Program-made: the position numbers and the translations under genes
Source of the DNA: Tunturiibacter empetritectus
GTDB lineage: Bacteria > Acidobacteriota > Terriglobia > Terriglobales > Acidobacteriaceae
Assembly (NCBI RefSeq): GCF_014201375.1
Contig: NZ_JACHDZ010000008.1
Span: 1 to 64,000 of the forward strand
Direction of reading: 5' to 3'
DNA length: 64,000 nucleotides
The notes under the pieces: generated by a model
What the model saw: the letters and a program-made list of their open reading frames with translations, nothing else
Database searches by the model: none
Told to the model about the DNA's origin: nothing
Shown here: in pieces, positions 52,822 to 60,539 of the stretch
How the letters are laid out: each line of letters opens with the position of its first letter
Position numbering within the stretch: the stretch's first letter is position 1

Positions 52822-54378
52822 ATGGACACGAAGTTACTCTTTCAGGATGCTGCTGGGTTCCAGACGCCGCTGCTGGCTGTATTTGCCGTGGATATCGCAG
52901 TGGGCAAAGATGCGGAGCCGCTGGTGGCTTTGTTGACGACGTCTGATGCGGTGGCGAATTCGGTGGCGAAGGTTCTGGCTTCGGGCGAGTTCAAAGCTAC
53001 GGTGGGCGAAACGTTGCTGCTGCACGGCCCGAATGGGTTGAAGACGGAGCGGTTGCTGGTGGTGGGGCTGGGCAAGGCGAAGAGCCTGTCGGTGGATGAG
53101 GTGCGGAAGGGCGCGGGGACTGCGGTGCGCACGGCCAAGCCGCTGGGAGTGCGGGAGATGGCGATTGCGTTTCCGGAAGACCATGCGCTGGACGACGAGC
53201 ATCTGGAGACGCTGCCCTGTGCGTTGCTGTCGCGTGTGCTGGTAGAGGGAGCGGAGCTGGCGGAGAAGGATTGGGATACGTATCGGAGTGAACGGAAGGA
53301 CCGCTCAGTGCGGTCGCTTTCGGTGATTGCGAAGGAGGCGGAGAAGTCGACTCGGGAGGAGATTCAGGAGGGCTTTGATGCTGGAGTGATTGTGGCGGCG
53401 GCGCAGAACTTTACGCGGTCGCTGGTGAATGAACCGGGCAATGTGCTGACGCCGACGGAGCTGGGCAAGCGCGCGGCGGCGATGTGCGCGGAGATGGGAT
53501 TGAAGTGCGAGGTGCATTCGACGGCAAAGCTGCTGGAGTTGAAGATGGGCGCGTTTGCTGCGGTGGCGCAGGGATCGGAGCAGCCGCCGGCGCTGATTGT
53601 GATGACGTACGAGCCGAAGCTCGGGAAGGGTGAGGTGCTGGCTAAGGATGCTCCGGTGCTGGGGCTGGTGGGGAAAGGGATTACGTTTGATACGGGCGGG
53701 ATTTCGATCAAGCCGGGCGATGGCATGGAGAAGATGAAGTACGACATGGCGGGTGCGGCGGCGATGATTGGCGCGATGCAGGCGATTGCGCAGCTGAAGC
53801 CGAAGGTGAGGGTGATCGGGGTGGTGTGCTCGGCGGAGAATATGCCGGATGGGAAGGCTTATCGGCCGGGCGATGTGGTGACGGCGATGTCGGGTAAGAC
53901 GATTGAGGTGATTAATACCGACGCTGAGGGACGGCTGGTGCTGGCGGATGGTTTGCACTATGCGAAGACGCTGGGGTGTACGCATCTGATCGATGCGGCG
54001 ACGCTGACTGGTGCTTGTGTGGTGGCGTTGGGGATTGTGAATGCGGGGCTGTTCTCGAATGATGAGGCGACTTGGCAGAAGTTTGTGGACGCGACGAAGA
54101 TCTCGGGGGAGAAGTTCTGGCGGCTTCCCTGCACCGATGATTACAAGGATCAGATCAAGAGCCATATCGCGGATATGCGGAATACGGGCGCGAATCGTTG
54201 GGGTGGGGCGATCTCGGCGGCGATGTTTTTGAAGGAGTTTGTGGGGGAGACGCCGTGGGTGCATCTGGATATTGCTGGGTGTGCGTGGCACGATGAGAAT
54301 AAGCCGTGGATTGCGAATGGGCCTAGCGGGGTGGCGGTGCGGTCGATTCTGGAGTGGGTAAGAGGGTACGAGGCTTAG
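52822..54378 (+). CDS. pepA: Leucyl aminopeptidase (M17)
   Basis: 518 residues from ATG 52822 (MDTKLLFQDAAGFQTPLL). M17 hallmarks: VNEPGNVLTPTELGKRAAAM, GKGITFDTGGISIKPGDGME (catalytic Lys and metal Asp), MKYDMAGAAAMIGAMQAI, NMPDGKAYRPGDVVTAMSGK, the signature NTDAEGRLVLADGLHYAK and the C-terminal RWGGAISAAMFLKEFVGETP. Two-metal cytosolic exopeptidase. It follows smpB by 63 bases and may share its transcript. Confidence 0.97.
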   Translation: MDTKLLFQDAAGFQTPLLAVFAVDIAVGKDAEPLVALLTTSDAVANSVAKVLASGEFKATVGETLLLHGPNGLKTERLLVVGLGKAKSLSVDEVRKGAGTAVRTAKPLGVREMAIAFPEDHALDDEHLETLPCALLSRVLVEGAELAEKDWDTYRSERKDRSVRSLSVIAKEAEKSTREEIQEGFDAGVIVAAAQNFTRSLVNEPGNVLTPTELGKRAAAMCAEMGLKCEVHSTAKLLELKMGAFAAVAQGSEQPPALIVMTYEPKLGKGEVLAKDAPVLGLVGKGITFDTGGISIKPGDGMEKMKYDMAGAAAMIGAMQAIAQLKPKVRVIGVVCSAENMPDGKAYRPGDVVTAMSGKTIEVINTDAEGRLVLADGLHYAKTLGCTHLIDAATLTGACVVALGIVNAGLFSNDEATWQKFVDATKISGEKFWRLPCTDDYKDQIKSHIADMRNTGANRWGGAISAAMFLKEFVGETPWVHLDIAGCAWHDENKPWIANGPSGVAVRSILEWVRGYEA

Positions 54379-54409
54379 AAGAGACTCTAGCGAGGGCACG
54401 CGGGATAGG

Positions 54410-54856
54410 ATGCTGATCAAGGATAGAGCAGGAAATGTTCTCATTGAGATGGATGAAACGACGCAGCTAGATGGAGCTGCTCTACGCCACGCAGACTTTT
54501 CGCATCTGGATCTGGAAGGGTATGATTTCTCGGATACCGACCTTCGCGAATCCGATTGCAGCGGAACTACGTTCTACTGGACCAATTTTTTCAGAGCCAA
54601 TTGCGAAGGAGGCATTTTTTTAAAAGCTCGTTTTTGTGGAGCTGTTCTCGATTTCGTAAATTTTCGATTTGCAAATCTTGACGGCGCATATATTTCCTTC
54701 GATAATTTGCGCTCAGGATGCAGCCTACTCGGGGCAGACTTTTCATCAGCGAATTTGGAAGGTGCCGACCTCAAAGGCTCAAGATATAACCGCGAGACTA
54801 TCTTCCCCGCAGGTTTCGATCCACAGTCGCAAGGGATGTTGTTCGTAGAAAAATAG
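54410..54856 (+). CDS. Pentapeptide-repeat protein
   Basis: 148 residues from ATG 54410. Residues about 20-120 follow the A(D/N)LXX five-residue pattern of a right-handed quadrilateral helix (LRHADFSHLDLEGYDFSDTD, LRESDCSGTTFYWTNFFRAN, GADFSSANLEGADLKGSRYN). The tail NRETIFPAGFDPQSQGMLFV resembles the C-terminal cap found in pentapeptide effector or immunity-like proteins. AT-richer than neighbours (55% or so), which may suggest acquisition. It follows pepA by 31 bases; its stop meets the argS stop. Confidence 0.9.
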   Translation: MLIKDRAGNVLIEMDETTQLDGAALRHADFSHLDLEGYDFSDTDLRESDCSGTTFYWTNFFRANCEGGIFLKARFCGAVLDFVNFRFANLDGAYISFDNLRSGCSLLGADFSSANLEGADLKGSRYNRETIFPAGFDPQSQGMLFVEK

Positions 54857-54857
54857 C

Positions 54858-56891
54858 TCACATGACGGGCGGGGCTTCTATGCCTTGGTAGGCCAGGGCG
54901 CGGGTCATCTCGCGTTGGGCTACTGCTGCGGTGGCGAGTAAAAGGGCTTTTCGGGTGGGGTCGGTTTCGTTGAGGACGTGATGGCGGTGGTAGAAGTTGT
55001 TGAACTGCTGGGCCAGCTGGAAGGCGTACTTCGCGAGGTAGGCTGGCTCGGCCGTGGCTATGCATTGCTCGATGAGCAGCGTGAGTTTTGAGGCTAAGAG
55101 CCAGGTCTCCCAGAGGCTGCTTCCCTCTTCGGTGTCGAGGAGGGTGGAGAGGTCGAGTGTGGCGATGGCTGCGAGGGATGCGGCTTCGGTGGTGTTGGCT
55201 TTGCGAAAGATGTTGGCGGCGCGGACGATGGCGTACTGGACGTAGGGGCCGGTCTCGCCTTCGAAGCTAAGGGCGTCTTTGAAGTCGAAGGCGATGATGG
55301 TGTTGCGGGTGAAGCGGAGCATGAAGTAGCGGAGGGCGCCTACTGCGATCTGTGTCGCGATGGTGAGGCGCTCGGTGGGTTGGATCTCGGGGTGGCGGGT
55401 GTCTACTTCGGACTTTGCGGCGGCGATGAGTCGGTCGAGCAGGTCGTCGGCTTTGACGCCGAGGCCTTTGCGGCCACTGACTTCGATGAAGGGCTTCTTC
55501 TGATCTTCTTCGCTGATGGTGTAGCCGAGTTCGACGGCGCAGCGGGGGGTGAGGGCGACCATCTCGTAGCTGAAGTGGGTGTAGCGGTCGGCGGCTTCGG
55601 TGTAGCCCATGCCGCGTAGGGCGGCGATAACGTTGTTCTGCGGATCGTTCTGGCGGGAGTCGATGACGTTGTAGATGGTGTCGGCTTTGCCGAAGGTAGG
55701 GTGCTTGGGGTCGCTGGGGCCGGAGGTGGAGATCCAGCAACAGTGGTCGGGGTACTCGTGAAACTTTGCGTAGCCGAAGTCCTTGCCGGGGAGGAGGCCG
55801 AACTTCCAGAGGTGGTAGGCGATGTCTTTGCCGACGTAGGTGACGGTGCCGTTGGAGCGGACGATGACCTTGGCGTCTTCGTCGGGGAGGCTGGAGTCTT
55901 CGACAGCTATTTCTTCTGACGTGTCTGCGCGTTCTTCTTGCGTGCCTGCGCGGCGCATGACGTAACAGCCTTTGTTCTTGCCAGCGGTTTCGAGGTAGAG
56001 GACACCTTTTTCGAGCATGAGTTCGCGGGCGGCGTCCCAGAAGTGGAGGGAGAGGATCTCGCTTTCGCGGGGGAGGAAGTCGTACTCGATGTTGAGGCGC
56101 TGCATGGTTTGCAGATGACGACGAAGGACGGCGGTGGAGATGAGGTCGGCTATATCTGCGGTGTCGTTGTGGCCCATTTCGAGCGCGTGGAGGGTGTCGA
56201 GGCGGAGCTGCTTGCGGGCTTCGATGTGTTCGGGGTCGGCGGTGTACCACTGGGAGACTCGGGCGTAGAGGTCCCAGCAGTAGAAGTCGATGCGCTGGTT
56301 GGTCTCGAGGAGTTCGGTGAGGAGCTCGCGGGTGCTGGTGAGGGTCTTGCCTTCGAGGTAGACGAGGCCGACGACTACATCTGCGACCTGGACGCCGGTG
56401 TTGTCGATGTAGTTTTGTACGCCGACTTCGTAGCCCGTTTTGAAGGTGTCGGGACGGAGGAGGCGCTGGAAGGTGTCGCCGAGGATGGCGTTGCGGAGGT
56501 GGCCGATGTGGGCGGCTTTGTTGGGGTTGATGCTGGTGTGCTCGACGAGACGGAAGCCGGGGCCGCCGATGTTGGCGTGCTGGTCGGCGGCGATGCGGCG
56601 AACGGCGGCGGCGCGGTCGAGGCGGATGTTGAGGTAGCCTGCGCCTGCTACTTCTACGCTGGCTACGCCTTCGGGGAGTTGGGTGGAGAGCTCGACGGCT
56701 AGCTCCGTCGCGATGGCTCGGGGGGCTTTGCGGAGGCGCTTGGCCAGCTCGAAGGCTACGGGGAGGGCTAGTTCGCCGAGGGCGATGCTGGGGGGCTGCT
56801 CGACGACGAGGTTGGTGAGGGTGACGTCGTACTTCGCGAGGAGGATGGCCTGGATGCGGGCCAACAGAGACTGCTGGATTGTGCGATACAT
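54858..56891 (-). CDS. argS: Arginyl-tRNA synthetase
   Basis: 677 residues from ATG 56891 (MYRTIQQSLLARIQAILLAK); the TTG-started frame to 56915 is less likely. Class I ArgRS: N-terminal Add-1 domain, HIGH-type motif in EHTSINPNKAAHIGHLRNAI, Rossmann fold, GTVTYVGKDIAYHLWKFGLL, the KMSK-like position SGRKGLGVKADDLLDRLI (a degenerate KMSK, as in many ArgRS) and a DALR-type anticodon-binding C-terminus (LLASKLTLLIEQCIATAEPA, QFNNFYHRHHVLNE). The D-loop A20 it normally reads is kept in the odd tRNA-Arg at 33373. Convergent with the pentapeptide gene with a one-base gap. Confidence 0.97.
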   Translation of the reverse strand: MYRTIQQSLLARIQAILLAKYDVTLTNLVVEQPPSIALGELALPVAFELAKRLRKAPRAIATELAVELSTQLPEGVASVEVAGAGYLNIRLDRAAAVRRIAADQHANIGGPGFRLVEHTSINPNKAAHIGHLRNAILGDTFQRLLRPDTFKTGYEVGVQNYIDNTGVQVADVVVGLVYLEGKTLTSTRELLTELLETNQRIDFYCWDLYARVSQWYTADPEHIEARKQLRLDTLHALEMGHNDTADIADLISTAVLRRHLQTMQRLNIEYDFLPRESEILSLHFWDAARELMLEKGVLYLETAGKNKGCYVMRRAGTQEERADTSEEIAVEDSSLPDEDAKVIVRSNGTVTYVGKDIAYHLWKFGLLPGKDFGYAKFHEYPDHCCWISTSGPSDPKHPTFGKADTIYNVIDSRQNDPQNNVIAALRGMGYTEAADRYTHFSYEMVALTPRCAVELGYTISEEDQKKPFIEVSGRKGLGVKADDLLDRLIAAAKSEVDTRHPEIQPTERLTIATQIAVGALRYFMLRFTRNTIIAFDFKDALSFEGETGPYVQYAIVRAANIFRKANTTEAASLAAIATLDLSTLLDTEEGSSLWETWLLASKLTLLIEQCIATAEPAYLAKYAFQLAQQFNNFYHRHHVLNETDPTRKALLLATAAVAQREMTRALAYQGIEAPPVM

Positions 56892-56951
56892 GCTTTGGGG
56901 GTCACCACTTTGCAATTCAGTTGGAAGATGGGTTCAGTTTACTAGAGGCTT

Positions 56952-57168
56952 GTCCTGCCGGACGGGCCCACTGCGCGTGGGGCGGTCACTTCGTGACTTG
57001 TATACCCCTTCGGTTGCGCTCTCGTTGGTCGCGAGGGATCTTGTGCCGACCAACGGGAGGAGCACGCGAAGCTCTAAAAAGGCGTGTGAACGCCCGCCGA
57101 ATCGGGGTCCCCACAAACAGGTCTTCGTTTGTGGGGTGACTAAGCGCCGGAGGCCCGTCTGGCAGGAC
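56952..57168. repeat. Structured ~217-bp intergenic element with terminal inverted repeats
   Basis: GTCCTGCCGGACGGGCC (56952-56968) and its near-complement at 57152-57168 (16 of 17 match) bound a region full of smaller hairpins: GTCACTTCGTGAC near 56985, GTTGGTC/GACCAAC near 57024-57054 and a perfect 10-bp CCCCACAAAC (57109-57118) / GTTTGTGGGG (57127-57136). No ORF. It is MITE-like or REP-cluster-like; part of it recurs at 46921-46973. Confidence 0.75.
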
Positions 57169-57175
57169 CTATCTT

Positions 57176-58195
57176 TTACGGCAGCCGGGCCGGCAGATCT
57201 TCAATCTCTTCGAGCAGAGGCTTGTGGTTGTGGATGCGGATGCGATGGATGAGGAAGATGATGCCACCGGCTCCGGTGACCGAGAGGAGCATCCAGACGT
57301 GGATGGCGAGGCCGAAGACAGCGGATTGCGACATCGACGCACCGTGGTTGACGAGAGAGGTTTTGACGGCTAGCTCGAAGGGGCCGATGGCGCCGGGGGA
57401 GCTGGGGATGAGATAGGAGAGGTTGGCGAAGGAGACGGCGAGCCAGGCGGCTATGCCGTCGACCGAAAGACCGAGGAGACGGATGGCAGAGAGAAAGATC
57501 ATGCCTTCGCAGGTCCAGATGACGACCGATTGCAAGAGCAGAAGGAGAGAGCCGACGACGCCGAGGCGGCCGGTTGCGTCGAGGGCGAGGGTGATCCAGT
57601 GTTCGATTTTTTTCAACAGGGGGCCGGCAGGGAGACGGGCGAAGAGCCGCTGCACTGGCGCCTGCAGGCTGCGCGCCGCTACGAGGAGGATCAGCAGACC
57701 GATGGCTGAGACGGCGAGCGAGATGTTGGCAATGAGGCGAAGGCGCGGTGTGGCTATTCTGCCTACGGTCGAGACAAAGAGGAGGACGAGGACGAAGATG
57801 TCGAGGAGCTTTTCGAGGATGACGGTGCTGAGAATGACTGAGGGTGCGGTGCCGAGGTCGTCCGAGTAGGTGAAGATGCGCATGATGTCGCCGATGCGTA
57901 AGGGGAGGATGTTGTTGGCGGCGAGCGAGGTCATGAGGACGCGGGCGCAGACGGCGAAGTGGGCGCGGAGGGAGCGGCCGTTGCACGGCATCATCTGGCT
58001 CCAGCGAACGCAGCGCAGGGTGTAGCTGGCGAGGGTGAAGCCGAGAACGCCGAGAATCCACGCCGGGTGCACGGCGCGGAGGGCGCGGAACTCGTTGAGC
58101 TGAATGTTATGGAAGGTGTACCAGAGGAAGAAGGCGCTGATGAGAAGGCCGGGGATGGTCTTCAGCAGGTTGCGGCTGTTGGCGGCGGCGCTCAT
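57176..58195 (-). CDS. Flippase-like / lysylphosphatidylglycerol synthase TM-region (YbhN/UPF0104) protein
   Basis: 339 residues from ATG 58195. Eight or so TM helices in the family order: TIPGLLISAFFLWYTFHNIQ, AWILGVLGFTLASYTLRCVR, ANNILPLRIGDIMRIFTYSD (the conserved polar loop), VILEKLLDIFVLVLLFVSTV, GVVGSLLLLLQSVVIWTCEG, YLIPSSPGAIGPFELAV (the PG.iG.fE motif) and a C-terminal MLLSVTGAGGIIFLIHRIRI. Members flip glycolipids or form the transmembrane half of MprF. No fused lysyltransferase domain is present. It lies between the structured repeat and a short hypothetical gene. Confidence 0.9.
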   Translation of the reverse strand: MSAAANSRNLLKTIPGLLISAFFLWYTFHNIQLNEFRALRAVHPAWILGVLGFTLASYTLRCVRWSQMMPCNGRSLRAHFAVCARVLMTSLAANNILPLRIGDIMRIFTYSDDLGTAPSVILSTVILEKLLDIFVLVLLFVSTVGRIATPRLRLIANISLAVSAIGLLILLVAARSLQAPVQRLFARLPAGPLLKKIEHWITLALDATGRLGVVGSLLLLLQSVVIWTCEGMIFLSAIRLLGLSVDGIAAWLAVSFANLSYLIPSSPGAIGPFELAVKTSLVNHGASMSQSAVFGLAIHVWMLLSVTGAGGIIFLIHRIRIHNHKPLLEEIEDLPARLP

Positions 58196-58346
58196 GCGGG
58201 CAGCCTGAGGGATGCCGGGCGATGGTTGGTTTCGCGGGGGACCGGAAGGGGAAAGGGACGATCAAACATGCAGCTTCGATTGTATCGTCTGCGTGTTGCC
58301 GATCCTCTTGCGTTTTGCGTTGCGGAAGCAGTATGCGTCGGGGCAG

Positions 58347-58592
58347 TTAAACGGAGACGGAGACGAAGACACTGCGGAAGGCCTCTTCGTCCTGCTGCGG
58401 ATTTTTTCTGCGTTGTGGGTCGGGCTCTGCCTGGGCCTCGACGCGGGAGATCGCTTCGTCCTCGTCGCTGGCTGCGAAGCTGCTGAGTCTTCGGCGTACG
58501 GCGGCTGCGGCTTTTCTGGCTTCCTGGGCCTGAAAGGTGGATTGGGTAGAGCCCAGAGCAAGCTGGCTGACCGGACTGCTGTGAATGTGCAT
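58347..58592 (-). CDS. Short conserved-looking protein of unknown function
   Basis: The start is ATG 58592 (MHIHSSPVSQLALGSTQSTF), with AGGAG 12 bases upstream; the longer frame to 58667 lacks a site. 81 residues: a polar N-terminus, then an amphipathic helix (QAQEARKAAAAVRRRLSSFA) and an acidic-polar tail (DEDEAISRVEAQAEP, RRKNPQQDEEAFRSVFVSVS). No family recognised. Positioned upstream of the flippase-like gene on the same strand (151-base gap). Confidence 0.6.
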   Translation of the reverse strand: MHIHSSPVSQLALGSTQSTFQAQEARKAAAAVRRRLSSFAASDEDEAISRVEAQAEPDPQRRKNPQQDEEAFRSVFVSVSV

Positions 58593-58909
58593 GGTGTGGC
58601 CTCTCCTGGTGTTGTCTCCTTCGTACGGCTTGATGAACCTGCCCTTGTAGAGCAATCGGAGGGCCAACTTGCAGGAACGCGGGATGAGAGATTTCTATGT
58701 ATTGTGCGCGGCTTTTTTTGATTTGGGAGAGACGTAGGCTGAATCGATGTTTTGACGTCTAAGCCAGAGAGTTTGTCTTCGTTGAGGTGTTTGTTGAGAA
58801 GTGCGCGAATTTGATCGCGAGGAGTTGCATGGCTTTCGATTACGATTTCGCAGAACGCAGAACTGATGTCATGCGATAGAAACTAAGACCACGCAGGAGC
58901 AGGATTTAT
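58593..58909. promoter_or_regulatory. Divergent promoter region
   Basis: 317 bases between the short hypothetical gene and the polytopic membrane protein. No structured element or convincing boxes recognised. Confidence 0.35.
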
Positions 58910-60517
58910 TTGGCTACATCAATCGCATCACAGCTCTCTTCGATAGAGCTCGAACTGGAGCGGTACCGGCGGGAGCGCAGTTTTGCCGCTGTGCTGGTGA
59001 CTGCGTTGACGTTTCTTGCGTTGCTGATCCACGGCTACCATCCCTATGCCGAGGATGGGGGTATCTACCTGCCTGAGATCAAACGGCTGCTGGATCCGGC
59101 GCTTTATCCGTATGGGGCGGAGTTTGTGGTGGGGCACCTGCGGTACTCGGTGTTTGCGCCGCTGGTGGCTGGGCTGGTGCGCGAGTCGCGCTTGAGTCTG
59201 GAGATGGTGCTGCTGCTGGTGCATCTTGCGAGCTTCTGGATGACGTTGTTTGCGGCGTGGCTGCTGGCGGCTCGCTGCTACGCGTCGCGTGAGGCGAGGT
59301 GCGGAGCGGTGGCGCTGCTGGCAGTGTGGTTGACGATTCCAATTGCGGGGACGTCGTTGATGCTGATGGACCCGTATGTGACGGCGCGAAGTATCTCGAC
59401 TCCCTGCGCGCTGCTGGCGTTGGTGGGAGCGTTGCAGTTTTTGTCGCCGCAGTTTGAGATGAAGGGGGAGTGGCAGCGAGGGTTGGGGCTTTGCTGCGGA
59501 GCGCTGATGGGTGCGGCGACGATGCATCCCCTGATGGGGGCTTATGCGCTGGGATCGGTGCTGGTGCTGGGGACAACGCTGTGGACGAGCCGGCTGGTGC
59601 GGGTGTGGGGGACGGTGGGACTGTGTTTGACGGCGGTGATCGTGGCGGCGGGGGTGCAGTTGTCATCCCCGGTGGAGAGCGCGGATTACCAGAGAGTGAT
59701 GCTGACAAGGTATTACTGGTTTCTTAGCCAATGGCACTGGTATGAGTGGGTTGGGCTGGCGGCGCCGCTGATGATTCTTGCAATCGTGGCCGTGAGGCGA
59801 GGTCGCGATTTGGAGGTGGTGGGGGTGGCTTTGGCGCGGGTTGCAATCGCGTCGGGAGGGACGGCGATTGTGGTGGCGTTGTTGTTTGCGCGAGAGGGGG
59901 CGGCGGTGCACCAGGTGGCGAGGCTGCAACCTTTGCGGGTCTTCCAACTGGTGTACGTGGTGATGATTTTGATTATGGGTTCGACGCTGGGAGAACGCTT
60001 GTTGCGGCGACGGGCGTGGCGGTGGGTTGCAGCGTTCTCTGTGCTGGCGACGATTATGCTGCAGGTCGACCGTATCGCCTTCCCGGCTTCGAAGTACCTT
60101 GAACTTCCGGCTGCCTTGGGATGGACCGGTGGGGGTGGGGGAAATCGCTGGATGCAGGCGTTTGTCTGGATCAGAGAGAACACGCCGAAGAATGCGGTGT
60201 TTGCGCTGGACGCTCACTACACGGTCCAGGAAGGGGAAGATGCACAGGGCTTTCGGGCGATTGCGGAGCGGAGTTCTCTGCCGGATTCGAAAGATGGTGG
60301 AACGGCGTCGAACAGACCGGAGCTAACGGAGGAGTGGTCGCAGGGGATGGCGCTGCAGACTGGGCTTGGTGGGGGGCTTGGCAGGGAGTCGGCGCCTGGC
60401 CGGCTTGCTGGGCTGAAGGCGGTCGGTGCGACGTGGGTGATTCTGGAGCGAGACGCTGCGGCGGGGTTTGGGTGTGCTTACGAAAATGAGGTGGTGAAGG
60501 TGTGCCGCCTGCCGTGA
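58910..60517 (+). CDS. Polytopic membrane protein of unknown function (GT-C-like)
   Basis: 535 residues from a TTG at 58910, with AGGAGCAGG about 10 bases upstream. A cytoplasmic helix (SQLSSIELELERYRRERSFA) precedes about 11 TM segments. The first periplasmic loop has GYHPYAEDGGIYLPEIKRLL, with an acidic pair (ED) in the position often seen in GT-C glycosyltransferases, and a soluble C-terminal domain of about 120 residues (WIRENTPKNAVFALDAHYTV, GFRAIAERSSLPDSKDGG, GATWVILERDAAAGFGC). The C-terminal domain recalls a family sometimes annotated DUF6798. Convergent with the DUF3857 gene by a 22-base gap. Confidence 0.7.
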   Translation: MATSIASQLSSIELELERYRRERSFAAVLVTALTFLALLIHGYHPYAEDGGIYLPEIKRLLDPALYPYGAEFVVGHLRYSVFAPLVAGLVRESRLSLEMVLLLVHLASFWMTLFAAWLLAARCYASREARCGAVALLAVWLTIPIAGTSLMLMDPYVTARSISTPCALLALVGALQFLSPQFEMKGEWQRGLGLCCGALMGAATMHPLMGAYALGSVLVLGTTLWTSRLVRVWGTVGLCLTAVIVAAGVQLSSPVESADYQRVMLTRYYWFLSQWHWYEWVGLAAPLMILAIVAVRRGRDLEVVGVALARVAIASGGTAIVVALLFAREGAAVHQVARLQPLRVFQLVYVVMILIMGSTLGERLLRRRAWRWVAAFSVLATIMLQVDRIAFPASKYLELPAALGWTGGGGGNRWMQAFVWIRENTPKNAVFALDAHYTVQEGEDAQGFRAIAERSSLPDSKDGGTASNRPELTEEWSQGMALQTGLGGGLGRESAPGRLAGLKAVGATWVILERDAAAGFGCAYENEVVKVCRLP

Positions 60518-60539
60518 GGGAGCAAGGCGGCGACGGGCT

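Noticed and set aside
53305..54444. 379-codon minus-strand ORF over pepA
   Set aside because: Arg/His/Pro-rich translation is a mirror of the pepA coding frame and has no family features.
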